Below the pieces are notes generated by a model. The model was not told where the DNA came from. It ran no database searches and saw only the letters and a list, made by a program, of their open reading frames with translations. A stretch of 64,000 nt of DNA. It comes from Diploscapter coronatus (lineage: Eukaryota > Nematoda > Chromadorea > Rhabditida > Rhabditidae). Location of the stretch: positions 6,091,249 to 6,155,248 of the forward strand of contig OZ038423.1 of the NCBI GenBank assembly GCA_964036155.1. The letters are read 5' to 3'. The position numbers were made by a program, and so were the translations under genes. Below are positions 1-12,891 of the stretch, piece by piece (within the stretch, counting starts at the first letter, position 1; every line of letters begins with the position of its first letter).

Positions 1-3000
1 GAATAAATATACAGCTAATTGCACAAAAACGATTCTCATTGTAGTTGGAAAACAACCAGAGTAAGTTGAGCGGATAAAATTGACTTTGGGGAGGGAAGGA
101 AGAAGATAAACGCGTAAAATGGAAGAAGAACATCGATGCATAAAGGAGTAAGGTCAAGTACTGCAACAACAAGGCTTACGAAATTTAGCGGAATTTATCG
201 AATTTTGAAAATTCCATAAATATCTGAATATATGCAAAGGAGTTAGCATGAAATGGATCAAAACGAACGTCTATCCTTCAATTCAAAAGGTTTAGCAGTC
301 AATATACTCGTTACTCAAGTGCAAGCACATTAATCTTGGAGTTTCAATGGTGTTTCAAAAATAAATCATTAACACGCACACGTTTTAATGTCGTATTTGA
401 ATATTGTATAGATCTCAAAGCTTTCCGGATGTTATTGAAAAGTTTCAATAAAAGTAAACTTTGAAGGCTCAGATTGAAACATCGAATCATTTATGAGAAG
501 AAAAATGCGATAAAATCTCAAATGGTTTCAAAAGCTGAAAATTCTTAGAGATGCTGCTTTTGATATGCCAATGTTATTTCATGAACATACATGAGCTTGG
601 CAGAAGTCGAGAGTAGAAGAGTCGAAATAAAAAGAACGAAAAAGGGGAAGGATAGAGAGGAAGTGAAAGAAATCGAGAAAAGAATGAGAAGAAGGACGAA
701 TAATTGGTGAAAAAGGAGAAAAAGACCCGAATCCGAGTCAAAAAGTCGAACGAAAGTCGAAATGACCAGAAAAAGTAAGGAGTGCAAAAAGGGGATAAAG
801 GGAGAATTCGACGCAGTTTGAGTGGAAAGTCAGAGTTGCGATTGGAAGGAAGGAAGGAAGGATGAACGAGTGAGGATTTACGCAAAATGACTGCTGAATG
901 ACATACATTACGCTCAGAAAACACTATAATAGGTGAGAGGGAGGGAAATATTTCGGAAGCCGGAAATATCCAGGAAAAAGACTGTCTATAGGTTGATGGA
1001 AGCAAGCGTGATTTATGAAACTGGCTATTAGACAAGAAATCATACCGGAAGAAAATACTTGCAGTACGAGAGCTCGTTTCTTGGAAGTAAGATCTCTTTT
1101 TTAGTTTCGAGTATTAGCTGAGAATCAGAGATGCCCACAAATAAGGTACAGGTATGGATTTTTGAACTATGGGGAAAGAGGGATAAAAGTTCGAAAAAAT
1201 TATACTTCTCCATAGTCAAGACAGGTAGAAGATACGACCATTTCGGATTTAATTCAGGTACAAACAAAGATTTTTAGGCAGCCCTGAAATCCCTGCTGAC
1301 AATTATAAATGTTTTAGGGAACGAATTTTAATTCTGCGAAATCGTTATTTATCTTATTTGGGTTTAACCTTTTCAATGAATGTCAACTTCAGAGTAGGCT
1401 ATCATTCTAGTCCATCTAAACATGGATCATAGTCATCAATTACTCTGAGAAAATTCATATATTGACAATGAAATAGTTTCATTGGCAAGATAAGTGTTTC
1501 AGCTTTTGATAAAATGAACGACGTATTTCATAGCCAAATATAAATAAAGACAGAGCTGTTGCAATTAGAACGGAAGGAGAATCAGAAGAGAGGGGGAAAG
1601 AAATCGAACAGAAACGGATAAGCCGTTTAGGCTGCAAAAGCGAAAGGGAACGCGTGGGAATCGAGAGAGAATCAAATGACCCTAACGAATTAAATAAGTT
1701 GTCAATGTGATAAGTGCATTCGTGCTAAATTTTAATTATCAGGTTTGCATTATCACGTATCAATTTGTATGCAATAAAAACACCTCATTGAAGAAGTTAG
1801 CAAAATTCAGGAATGATAAATCCCTGAATTTTAAGCTTTCATTTTTATAGGATAAAGATTAGGTCACCTTTCTAAAATCTTTCTCTACAAATGTGTATGG
1901 ATAGTAATAAGTTGGGCAAGAATTTGTGGACCAACATATAAAGCAGCATCAATGCGGATTCATATCCAGATATCCAACATACCTTAGATATTGAAGCTGT
2001 CCCCAGAGAGCCAAGGACTAAGGGATATCTGCAATGGACGTGGAAGCGGGCATTGAAATAGCTGGACATTTTATGCAGAGTCAAGCGAAAATATCCAAGA
2101 ATTTGCAGGATTATTCAGTTGTTTATGCTTCAACGAGTTACTTGCAATTTGTACGAGTTTGAGAGGCCAAAAGCACCAAATATGAGCTATTTGTTCACAA
2201 AAGTAATTTTTTCTAGAAAAAAATAAATATGAAAGTTCCAAAGCGAATCAATTGTAGTGACGTTGTGAAATGCAAGTGACATACGAGGTTAAAAACCCCA
2301 AAGTCTGCAACAAATTCAATTTTCGCCGTACGTTGCTGCAGTGCCCCAAGTGAAATGACCAATTGTTGTGGACACACTTTCAAAGAAAATGTTCCTCTGC
2401 GAGAAAGGGAAATTTCATTTAGATATTCTGAAAGAATTGCTATTCCTAAGACTACCCATATGTTTCAATTTGTATGATATCAGTTTGTCAAAAATTAGGT
2501 CAGCTAACCTACTGACTTTGAAATTAAAAAGTATATATAAAGTGGAAATTAGATCCAACGATGAACAAGTGATGAGGAATAGAGAAATAATGAGAACAAT
2601 CGGTCTCCAGGTCTTCAGACCTGAAGGAAGGAGAAGCGATCTTAATCTGCATGCATAATGAGGATGAGGTCTGTGAGACCAGCCTCCTCGGGTCATGAAA
2701 TTTTCCTTGAACTACGATTAAGTTCTCTATGTTGAAATTAAGAAAATCATTACGAATTGAAAGCAACACATGCGCAATTATGCAATAGTCATAATTTTAA
2801 ATGTTAGGAGAAATGATCGTTAATTTATTTATCATCTAAAAAATTATATCCATGTAAATGTCAAGGTACCAAAAGTCCCATGATATCTTAGTAATTTAGA
2901 AATTATATAAATTGGAATTCATCTCGTATCTGATAACCATGTGAGACCGGCCAAAATGTTAAACGTTGGGATATTTATTTGGTTGATAGTTTTGAATAAA

Positions 3001-3206
3001 TGTAAATTATGCTTATCAACATAATGCGGTGTGTTTATGATTCCATCAATATTTTCTGTGATTCTTCCATTAGGGAGTAGTTTTGATTTATCCGAATTCG
3101 TCCACTATAATTGGAGCTACTAGGCTGCTTTCATAGTAATCAGAATTGTTCTAAACTTTTCGCCATCACCACATTATGTATATATAATTATCTCTTCCTC
3201 TCTCAG
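1..3206. other. AT-rich region without a supported gene
   Basis: No exon chain could be built here. The stretch around 600-1000 is strongly purine-rich on the + strand, with a short GGAA microsatellite at about 844-863, so the open frames on the minus strand there are compositional. One weak candidate exon lies at 2342-2471 (+): it follows CTGCAG, is open through a Cys-Cys pair and ends at GTATGA. It could be an upstream exon of the CUB gene that ends at 3376, but the phases to that gene were not closed. Confidence 0.4.
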
Positions 3207-3376
3207 GAAGTTCGTACGACTATTTCCCATACCCAGGAAATGTTACAAGTAAGCTTGCCTTTGCTGATAATTTTTAATGAAAAATTTCAGTCAGATCAAA
3301 TGCTGTTACTCTCAGATTCTACTCCGATGCAACCGTCAATTACTCGGGGTTCAACATTACGTGGACAGCCATATGA
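3207..3376 (+). CDS. 3' end of a CUB-domain gene (last two exons)
   Basis: Two exons join in frame: 3207-3248 (after TCTCTCAG, before GTAAGC) and 3291-3376 (after TTTCAG, stop TGA). The joined reading contains SNAVTLRFYSD followed by SGFNITW. This is the typical final strand of a CUB domain: hydrophobic strand, aromatic-SD, then G-F before the last strand. CUB domains are secreted or extracellular protein- and ligand-binding modules. A polyadenylation signal follows 52 bases after the stop. The upstream exons, including the start and the conserved cysteines, were not identified; the first base of the opening codon must come from an exon to the left. A classical CUB and the nematode CUB-like family are both possible. 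The call rests on about 40 residues, consistent splice phases and the poly(A) signal. Confidence 0.6.
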
Positions 3377-3427
3377 TTTCGATTTTCATTTAAAAAAATA
3401 CTTCAAAACAATATAATCTCGCGTTTT

Positions 3428-3433
3428 AATAAA
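3428..3433 (+). terminator. polyadenylation signal of the CUB gene
   Basis: AATAAA, 52 bases downstream of the TGA of the CUB-domain reading frame. Confidence 0.55.
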
Positions 3434-6400
3434 ATTTTCAAGTGTAACTGGTTAAATTCAATTTTTCTCTCAGAATAGTGTTGCATGTATCTTCTAAAAA
3501 CTATTCTAATTTCAGTGTAAATCTTATATTTCTGATTCTAATTCAATTTAGTAACTGGCTCAAACCATTAACTGCGTATGACATTCAAATAATCCAGGTT
3601 ATTATGAAATTTTGTATCAAAATCAAATAATCGCCATGACTGAGATTATAATCGAATTAAATGAAGGAAACAATCATTATCATCGTGCACCTTGCACTGT
3701 GCTCAATTATTCATCACTATTGTCGGATGATATGCCACAAAATTTCCCAACAAAGTAAAATTTTCTCGATTGTGAGGTACTTTTCGTACATTAGTCACCT
3801 TTACTTTGCATCATTTCCAGACAGTTACTGATAAATCCTCGGAAATTTGAGTGGTGATAAGAAGCGCGAAGAATATTTATTGGCGAAATTTGCAAATTAA
3901 TTCAGAAATATTGCACAAATTTATTCTCTATTTAAAAAATATGTTTTTAATATTCTTATTCATATTACAAGGCGCATTTTCATTTGGCACTTTAATATGG
4001 ACGCAATGATCATTTTTACATGTTCCTTTTCCATTTGGTTGGCGATTCTATCTTTCATTAGGAGAACTGTGAGGGCTTGCGTAGCCAAAAATAATTGAAA
4101 ATTTCTTAAAACTCAGGACAATAAAGGGCAAATGCGTGAATCAGGAAAATATTATTTACGTCTGAAAAGTGCAGTCTGGGTGCTGAGTTTTGATAAATAG
4201 CGAATTAATTGTTTGAAACAATTGAAAATGATCATTTGGATCACGGATAAGACCATATTTATCTTGAACTTGATCAATTTTCTCATGTAGTCTCAAATTA
4301 ATTATCACTATTTTATGAAGAATATAGGATTTTATTATATTTATCAGCATGTTTGTGTATATTATGCATAACATACAACCATTGTATGGTCAAACTGTAT
4401 TGTCATGTCATTTTTCATCTTTCCGTTGCGCGTTTTCTTCTTGCTTTTCTTGCTTCGCTGTCACTGTCATTGTTCATTTGCCTTGCCTCGCGACAATTTC
4501 TTTGTTATTTACCCTGTAATCGTCACCTATTTATTGTAGTTCTGCCAAGTCAAAGCAACTGACCATTTCTTGCGAAACAAAGGCTGAATTTTACTGATTC
4601 TTTATAAATGATCTGTAAATGTTTTGCAATAATGAGTACTTACTTCATCGGGTCAATTCTCTGCAAAAGTATGAATTCTATCACAGGCCATTTAGTTTTT
4701 TTTTTCTATTTGGCATTTCATAATCATTGTTAGTTTTGTGTTATCAATGAACAATGTCTCGGCTTATTCATTATTAGCAACCACATGCAATTTAGATATG
4801 TTAAGCCACTTATTTTTCAGCTCATAAAATTTCTCAACAGAAACTGTCTGGTTGAATCGTCGTTTTTAGCAATGAAATAAGCCCAGATGTTTCACCATTT
4901 GCCAGGTTCATAGAATGATGCAAGTTTGTGAGTTTTGTGTGCAATATCAATTCTGTTCAACTCGTGAATTTTCTGATCTGTGCCAGGCTCGCATTTTTTA
5001 AAATACGTGTAAGTATTTGTATTTGCGCGAACTCTGCTGACTTTCGCTGTTTTAATCCGAAATTTCAAAAGACACCTTTCTGTACAAACCTCAAAATTCA
5101 CATATCAACTGACATCTGGTTTATTTGGGCAAGCACTTCATATTTCTAGAGATTTCATTTTCAATGATGCGATCGGAATTTTGATGTTGTTATTGTTTAT
5201 TAGATATTCATGGGATTGAGATTATCGATCTGGGCTGAGGGATCTGATCGGATCTAGGTGATGTGGGCTGGGAGATATAGGATGGGAAAGGAAAGCAATC
5301 GACATCAGGGGAAATGCTAGAATTATCTCGAAATTCCTCGTGCTTTTTCTTTCTGCTATAATTCTTTTGTTCATTGAACAGTTTGCAACTGGATTCATTC
5401 ATTCATTCCATTTATGCCCCTCTATATGCATGTCTCATTGCATAGATAACCTGCATTTCATCTCATTTGATCATAAATTATCCATTTTTCAAGTTTAATC
5501 GAAAATCAATTTATTATCTTCGTCTATCTATTTTAAAACAAACTTAGATTATAAAATAGATTATAGATCAGAAATTTGCAAATATCCATTATTTTTCGAG
5601 AAAATTGATGATCACATTTCATGGTTAAAAGTTGACTGTCATTCGAATAATTTTCTCAAAAGAACAACTATTGCAAACCTACCAAAATGCCTTCATCTAG
5701 ATTCATTTCTGATAGATAATTCTAACAAATCTTAAATTTAAACTTACGCTTGGTTATAAAGATTTTTTCAAATATATTTTGGAATTGGCATTATAAACAT
5801 TTTTACCTCACATTTTCGCATCACTTCAAATTAAAATTTTACCACATTCTCACATCTTAATTCAGTTATTTTCAAAATATCTAATTTCGATTTAAGTTTT
5901 CAGGTTAATTGAATTTCGGCAATTTCTCTATTCATTTTGCTGCCTTCACTTCGTCATCTTTCAGACACAAAAATATCAAAAGACGTTCATGCGCGTCTTT
6001 TTCGCTTTGCACACTGCTGTACTATTTTGCTTCGTTTCACAATACATTTTTCAAGCTTTGAAATTACTCTGCCACGTTTTCGAAATGTTTCTTCGTGATA
6101 AAGCTAAATTTTTGCCCGCACATTATAAAACCCCGGAAAAATAGATTTGTGCACATTTTGAAGAGCATTATTTATCGAAAAGCCTTTTGCAATCGCTATT
6201 TTGCATATATACTGAAACGTTGAATTTTGAAAGTGTCTGTGAGAAAATGTTTCGAACAGTTTTTGAGTCAATAAAACTGTCAAAATATTTATTCACTTAG
6301 CTACCGTTTGGTTGTTTGCGCACAAACTTGCACATATGATTTATAGCAGAGCTAGAGGACAGTTTGTTGATGCGAAAGACAATTCAAGTTAAAAATAATC

Positions 6401-8429
6401 TTCTGTCTTATTATTCACTTTCCAAATCGTTCATGATGCATTAACGGTCAGTTTGATTGTCTCTTTCCACCTCTTCCTTATCTCAAACAGCCTCCAGGCG
6501 CACGTGGTCTCGACTGCATTTCGCTGCAATTCAGCAGGTTCATTGTCAGTTTACGTGTATTTTTCAGTTCCTGTGGAAAATAGTTAACTTCAATTCTCAA
6601 TCCAGTTTCGTTAAGACATCCTTCCCCCTCCCTGACTTCCCTGCCTTTTTATTGCTTTGTTGTTATGCGAACATTGTTTACTATCATTTTACACCTACGG
6701 ATTCAGATATCCTTGAGACGTGCAATTTTCTTCCGTTTTCGATGTTTTTTTGTCTGGTGTAATTATAAGAACTTTTCTAGAAAACGAATGCTGCGCAAGA
6801 AAAACAATGTAAACGAGAGAATTAAAGGGGAATTTTAAAGAGCGCGGAAGAATGTGGCAGAGCTCTCGTGTGTTTGCCTGCTTGCCGTGAGTGTCGCATT
6901 CGAGTCCGGTCAGTTCTTTTTCCAATCAGTCAGTTTGTCTGTCATCCCCCTTTCGTTCTCCTTTCATCCAGCTACTTTTATTAGCCCTCATGCAAACATC
7001 CAATTGAGTCATTGAACTGGCTCCTTTTTCTATTTGTAAACTGTTCTAATCTCATGTCTGCTCTGTCTCACTTCACAGTTTCTCCACACGTGATACAACC
7101 AAATATAAGCTCCCAGTAAAGTTTCTTATTCATATGAGTACTTTGGGTTCGCATCGCAGGAAACGATTTTCATTTATCGGATTACCATGCTCTAATCTTG
7201 CGGAGTCATATAATGACAATTGATCATCATCAGGGTCAGATTGAGTTTGTACCGCTTGCAAACAGAGTTCTAGTCTCAATTTCTATTTACCATTTACTTT
7301 TTAGACATCAGCGCTAATTTTCTATGATAATTTTAAGTCGGCTTATGATGAGGGTAGTTAAATTTGACTATATAAGCTATACGCTCTTCGTTAGAACACA
7401 GATCAACAATTTGACGATAAGAAGTATGAAAGAGAGAGGGCCCGAAAGTGTAGAAATAGGGCGGAAACAAGTGATAAAAGTGGTTTAAAAGAAGCGTGCT
7501 GCGCTAGATTGACAGTCTGGACGATCTGAATCTACGGCTGTCCCGTTATCAAATTTAGACTAACCCGTCCTCCCCACACTTCGCTCACTTCTTTTCTGTT
7601 CAATTTATCCGCTTTGTGTTTCATGTTTGTTGCTCCGTTGCCGCGTTGCTCTTCATAAATCACACTGGAGATCTGCCAAATCGCTTTCTCTCTCTCCATT
7701 CGTTGTATTGTCGTGCTAAATAGGACTAATGCTGAATACAATCTGTGCCGAATTCGTGAATTTTGATCTGTGTTGGTGAAAGTTCATCAATATCCAATTA
7801 CTGGAACTAAACAAATTGGAATATCAATTCTGAAAAGCTATATTTTCAAGAGAGAAAGAGAGAGAGAGGAAACTAAAATGCGATTTTGTAACAACATTCA
7901 TGCTATTATTGGGCCTCCAATCCCCATATTGATGTTCATTATTTGTACATTTTCTGCCTTTCACGAAGAAATCTCAAACTTCCATAATGAGAATTCGGTT
8001 ATTATTCTCTATCAAAACAGTTAATATTTTCAGTCGATTTGGAAAGTCTACATTCCACGTGTGATTTTGAGTAACTTATTTGAGTATTGCTGAATTGGTG
8101 GAAGGGTCGGAGTGTCCTCCGGTGTCCTTTCGGCGTCACAACTGTCTTTTTCTTTGTACATCTTGTGTATCTCCCCATTCTTTACTGTGCTGACTGTTGG
8201 ACTCGTGCTCATTTGCATATTCAGAGATTTCCCCTCTCGATTCTTATGACTCTTTCCAACCTCAGCATCTATTTCTGCATCTCTGCATTTTTCATCCGAT
8301 TACTGTTCTTTTGAAACGCTCCCCTCCAAGCTCCTCTCTTTGATATCTAACTTCCAGTCCATATATAGAAACTGTCTGTCCCATTGTTCCGTTACGACGC
8401 GTGCTTCTCGCCTAATTCCTTCATTCGCG
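3434..8429. other. AT-rich intergenic region, no supported gene
   Basis: About 5 kb with only short, unsupported open frames on both strands, poly-T/poly-A tracts and a GA-rich tract near 7849-7870. No family motif or splice-consistent exon chain was found. The right end should contain the promoter and 5' UTR of the gene whose first ATG is at 8430. Confidence 0.45.
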
Positions 8430-9761
8430 ATGATTTCCAATGCATTCTATCTTGAAGAAACCGTCGAAGTCGAAGTCGAACCTATCGTTTGCACTCAAAT
8501 CGAGCCTGTCAAACAGCAGCGATCCGCATCAGAACAAATGGGAACCGCATCCTCAGTCGAGTCAGTCAGTGCACTGCAGATGCGCAGAAAGTCGCAGAGC
8601 ATCATTGGAATGAAGAAGAAGCTAGGACCGAAGAGGAGCTGTCCTGATTACATGACTGAGTATGACGTGAAGATGCTCATGAAGAAGTACGACATCAACA
8701 GGAACAGACACGACTCTGATGATCAGGTAATTTTAAAGGAGTAGTTATTGAAAGTGGCGATATGGCTTCTTGAATTCGACGCAATAATTCCATTTGAGTG
8801 ATTTTAGTGAAATCTTTGCCTCTGCTCAAGTAGATCGAATAAAATTTAGGATTAGCGTAAACTTAGCTAATGATGCTAGCAATGAGTGATTGACTTAGAA
8901 TTACCATCTTCGAAGTAAAGACTTTAGTAAGATCCAGATAATTTTAAATTTATGAAAGGAAAAGTATATTTTACGGAAATTCAAGCGAAACGCTTCACCA
9001 TTCCCGTCTTCTGTATGAAACTGAATTTCAGAATACTGATCTTGATATTGGCTACAGTCGACGCAGCTCCATGGCTGGAATGTTTATTAGCACGAAGCCA
9101 CGGCGAAGTGTCAGCTTCGATGAGGACGCTGTCTATGCGACTCACTGCAGCACCCAGTCCAAAGCCACTCTCTGCTCCAAAGGAAGCACTGCCTCTGACG
9201 ACAGTGGCATGGGATCTGGTTGGTTCATTCTTCTTCAAATAATTCTAAAATTTCGCCTTATTATTTCTCTCGCCTTTGTCCATCTTTCGACCATATCTTT
9301 TGCAGAATAATAAAGAACTAGATCAAATATCATTGCTTCCATAGGATCTCACTTTCTTTGAAATGTGATAATTGAAAGACTTGCATAATCTTTGATCAAA
9401 CCACGTTCTTCATATAATGTGATGAGAAAGAAGAATAGCCATATACAATTACAGCTGAGCATGTAACGGAAATCGATGAGCCGGGGATTGGAATTAGGCC
9501 ACAGGCAACCATAATCGAAGAGGAAGAGCCTAAGAAGAAGAGAAAATCATCCTTCAGCAGACTCTTTAGGTAATTATGGCGGATTAGATAAAGATTGAAA
9601 CGTACAATTTCAGGCGGAAAAAGAGCAAGAGCTTTGATACAATTGAAGCTGATGACGAAGCTGGTAGAAAATGGAGGTCGAAATCTGTCGGTGCAGCTTC
9701 GAGGAAGAATAAACCTCTTGGAAGTAAGCGCATCAAATTTATTCGAAAATCGGGCTCTTGA
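8430..9761 (+). CDS. Basic Ser/Lys-rich exon set: own gene or 5' part of the TLDc gene
   Basis: Four exons join with matching phases: 8430-8726, about 9032-9219, 9454-9569 and 9614 onward. The frame starts at ATG 8430; the open frame extends further left but offers only TTG. The protein is low-complexity, with acidic Val/Glu-rich, Ser-rich and Lys/Arg-rich clusters such as EEEEPKKKRKSS, and no recognised domain. The last exon either splices at GTAAGC after 9723 or reads through to TGA at 9759-9761, giving a separate protein. Direct in-frame splicing to 12892 is not obvious: entering at the acceptor before that ATG meets a stop. OXR1-family genes often have long 5' isoforms plus short TLDc-only isoforms, so this may be the variable N-terminal part of the 12892-14190 gene. 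Exon structure is well supported; gene identity is not. Confidence 0.6.
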
Positions 9762-12700
9762 GAAATTTGATGCAAAATGAGTTGTTGGTTACGAAGATAT
9801 TGAAATTTGGGCATGAACAGTGATAAAAACTGACTATCACTTTTCTATAAATATCAATTTCGTTTAATATTTCTTACAAACTTGACTTTCTGAGTTATCT
9901 AGAAATTTTTTAAATCGAAAACTAAAGGGTCAGGGAATATCTAGGAATGAAATTGGTTCAATATTGCCGAAAACTGAATTCCTACCATATCTTTCCGATA
10001 ATTCATGAGACAAAATTTCAATTTTATATACAAATTTGCTGTATTTCCAGAAAGGCGTGTCATTTTTACTCAATCTTCCTTATCAAATCTAAAAGTTTGG
10101 GTTCCAATTTATATTATTTAGTGAAAATTTTCGTCATTTTCTGGATCTGATTCAGTTTAAAGATGTAAATTCTTTCGCATTTTTAGCCTTAATTTAGTGC
10201 TTTTTTCGAACCAACGAAGAAACTCATTTTGTTCCGGTTTCGAGTTCTAAAAATTTCGTTTTGAGCATCCTTGATTTTCGATTTAAAAATTTCGAGTTTC
10301 TCAAGAGCCTGATGAATATGCATGCAGAAAACTAGATGCTGAAATGGTGAAAAACAAGAACTAGCACGAATTTCAAATGAAATGGAATTCATAAAGGAAG
10401 TGTTCCTTTGTTCTCTCAATTCTAAATATTTTGTAGTTTACATAATTTTACATCTTGAAGGATTTCAAAGAACATTATGATTATCATATTTTAAAGGTTG
10501 AAAAGCCACAACTGACGCTTCAATGAATCTGGCTACAAAATTTCATTAGCTCAGTTGTTTGTGGCGGGGTTTTTCGTTATTCTTATGTGAGAACATTTTG
10601 GGGAAATGAGAATAGTGCGTAGGTTATCAGAGATGTGGAGGAGTCGAAATAAGGAGACGAAGGTTCGGATTTCAGCAGTCTGCCAAAATTCTGCAGACGA
10701 AGCGGCCGATTTCATGAATTTTGTTTTGAATTGCCTGCAGGGCTCAATTTGATTTATGAAAATGCTCCGTGTCGTGTTCTCTAATCGCTTACAACAAGCC
10801 TTGGCAGAAAGATCTGAAATGCCAAAAAACTTCACATAACTCCTAGAGAGTCACCAAAAATGTCTTCAGACGCAACTTTTTGGTTGATCGCGTCGATTTC
10901 CTGTTTTGAATATTTCAAGGTATAGCTGTGGTGTGCGTCATCCTGAACATCAAATATCTATGGAGATGCGTTTCTGCTCATTATTCGTCCCTATGAACGC
11001 GTTCTGATTGTTTGCTTTCGGAAATTAGCCTGAATTTCGAAATGCGAGCAGCAACCGAAGACTCTTCTCCCAGGTTGTGTTGGATTCAAAGACTCCGGAA
11101 GAGATTTCTTCTCTGTTATGGAAGGGTTTATTGTGTGCAAAGCGGGGCACTTATTAGGGAAGAAGAAGAAGAGATGTCGAAAAGAGAATAGAGGGCTAGG
11201 CTTGGCAACGCTCTGAGAGTGAAAGGGGAAATAAAAAGGTCGCTGCTCTGCCGGAACTCCCTGGATTTTGTGAAGCTCGAAAAGAGGCAGGCATTTATTG
11301 TCTGGTTCAATTATCGCCAATCGTCTGTTGGCCTCGTTTCATTCCAATTCCCCTTCGTCTATTTGTGCCTCAATTTAGTCAAGTCGGCATAGGGCTTAGA
11401 GCTGTGCATTCCAGGGTCCCAACTCCTCCAGCAATATGTCAGGAACGTTTGCCCATTCCAAAGCAGAGAGGCTTTCATTTAATTCCGTGAAAATGAGGTT
11501 TTCTAGTTCGCCTGCTGGGCAGTCTATCGGTTCCCATCTCATTCCTCTATTCCCGTGTCCCTTTGTCAATCTCATGGCCATTCCCATTCGCAGTCAATGC
11601 CCAATGCATTCCTTAGCATTACATTTGTTGCCATTGTCATTAAAGCTGGCCCTTTGCGCGGGACTCGCAAGACTACTCTCCACTCCACACACACACACAA
11701 CTCCGCTAGTTCCTCATTACCTACTTTTTATGTTCCTTGCCATTCTCTAATTCACTTTTTTCCATTAGGTACAAAAAAATCTCCACCTATTTATTTGGAT
11801 ACTTTCTCATGGAGCTGGTGAAAAATTGATGGTTTTAACATTCCGAATAAATGGGCATTTTGCATAGAGGCACTAGTAAACAATGCCTGGATGCATAGTG
11901 GAAAAGTGCTGTGTATGGCAGGCAGGGAAGCACACGTGCTTTTGCATACTTTTGCCGCTCGCTTTGTCGGGAGAGATTCTGAAGTGTCCCCTCTGCGTGC
12001 TGCGAGTTGCCAGTTCGGGAGTCTTCGGCTATTTTTCATGTTCCCTCCTCTTTCACATTACCTACTCAGTTTCTCGTCTTCTCGATTTTCATAATCAGAA
12101 GCGAGGTTGAGCTGCAATGTGAGTAGCTGCGCAAATTAGTTTAATTAGCGACACTTTTGCCTGGATTTTCCCGCTTTATTTCTGCGAATCTAGCCTTTGC
12201 TCTTCTCCTTCCCATCTCTGCATCCTCCTTATCTAATTTCGTTTTCGTAATTAAACGCATTCGAATATGGGAAAGATGCATAGTAGATGTGATGTGAGTT
12301 GCACGGAGGCCGGATGCCCCTCTAACCCAAAATATCCTTCTTTATTTTCACACATAGGTAATTATTTGATTACATTTATTTTCCTGCATTTGTTAGACTT
12401 TGTTCTTCTCCCATTCCTCATTGCATTCGACAATTTCTACAAGCATAAATTGCAATTCCCCGAAGGCTTTCATTCTTCTCTTCGTGTGGTCGCTGCAGCT
12501 CCTTCTCGTAGAGTATCACTACTTTCTGCTGAAACCACAAGCTGAGTGACAAATTTTTGCTGAAATATGGCATCAACTCCATGCAATTTCCTCCAGACAG
12601 CTTCAATTTGCTAGATTCGCGCCTTTCGTCTCTGCACTTCTTCAATAAGTTCTTCCAGTTCGCTTTAAATTGGAAAATTTCATCCAGACGCCGAACATTT

Positions 12701-12891
12701 ACTTGCCACTTTTTTGCTCCTTGTTGAGTTGCTCTCGTGGTCCTTTCGAGCCTTTCCTTCTTCGTGAGCAATAGTTCTTCATTGTGACTTTGACAATTAT
12801 TTTCGTTTCTTCGCAATTTCTAAACCCGTGAATTCGTAGACAAAGTACTCTTTCAGTACTCCTCTTTGTGTGACAATGATTACGGTCGCTG
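9762..12891. other. Large intron or intergenic region before the TLDc exons
   Basis: About 3.1 kb with a (CA)n tract near 11688-11700 and no exon that I can support. It is either the intron joining the basic exon set to the TLDc exons or the promoter region of a separate TLDc gene. A TTTCAG at about 12851-12856, 35 bases before ATG 12892, would fit a trans-splice acceptor for a short transcript. Confidence 0.45.

Noticed and set aside
574..1035. Minus-strand open frame of 153 codons
   Set aside because: Product is Ser/Phe/Leu low complexity caused by a purine-rich + strand; no motif and no splice support.
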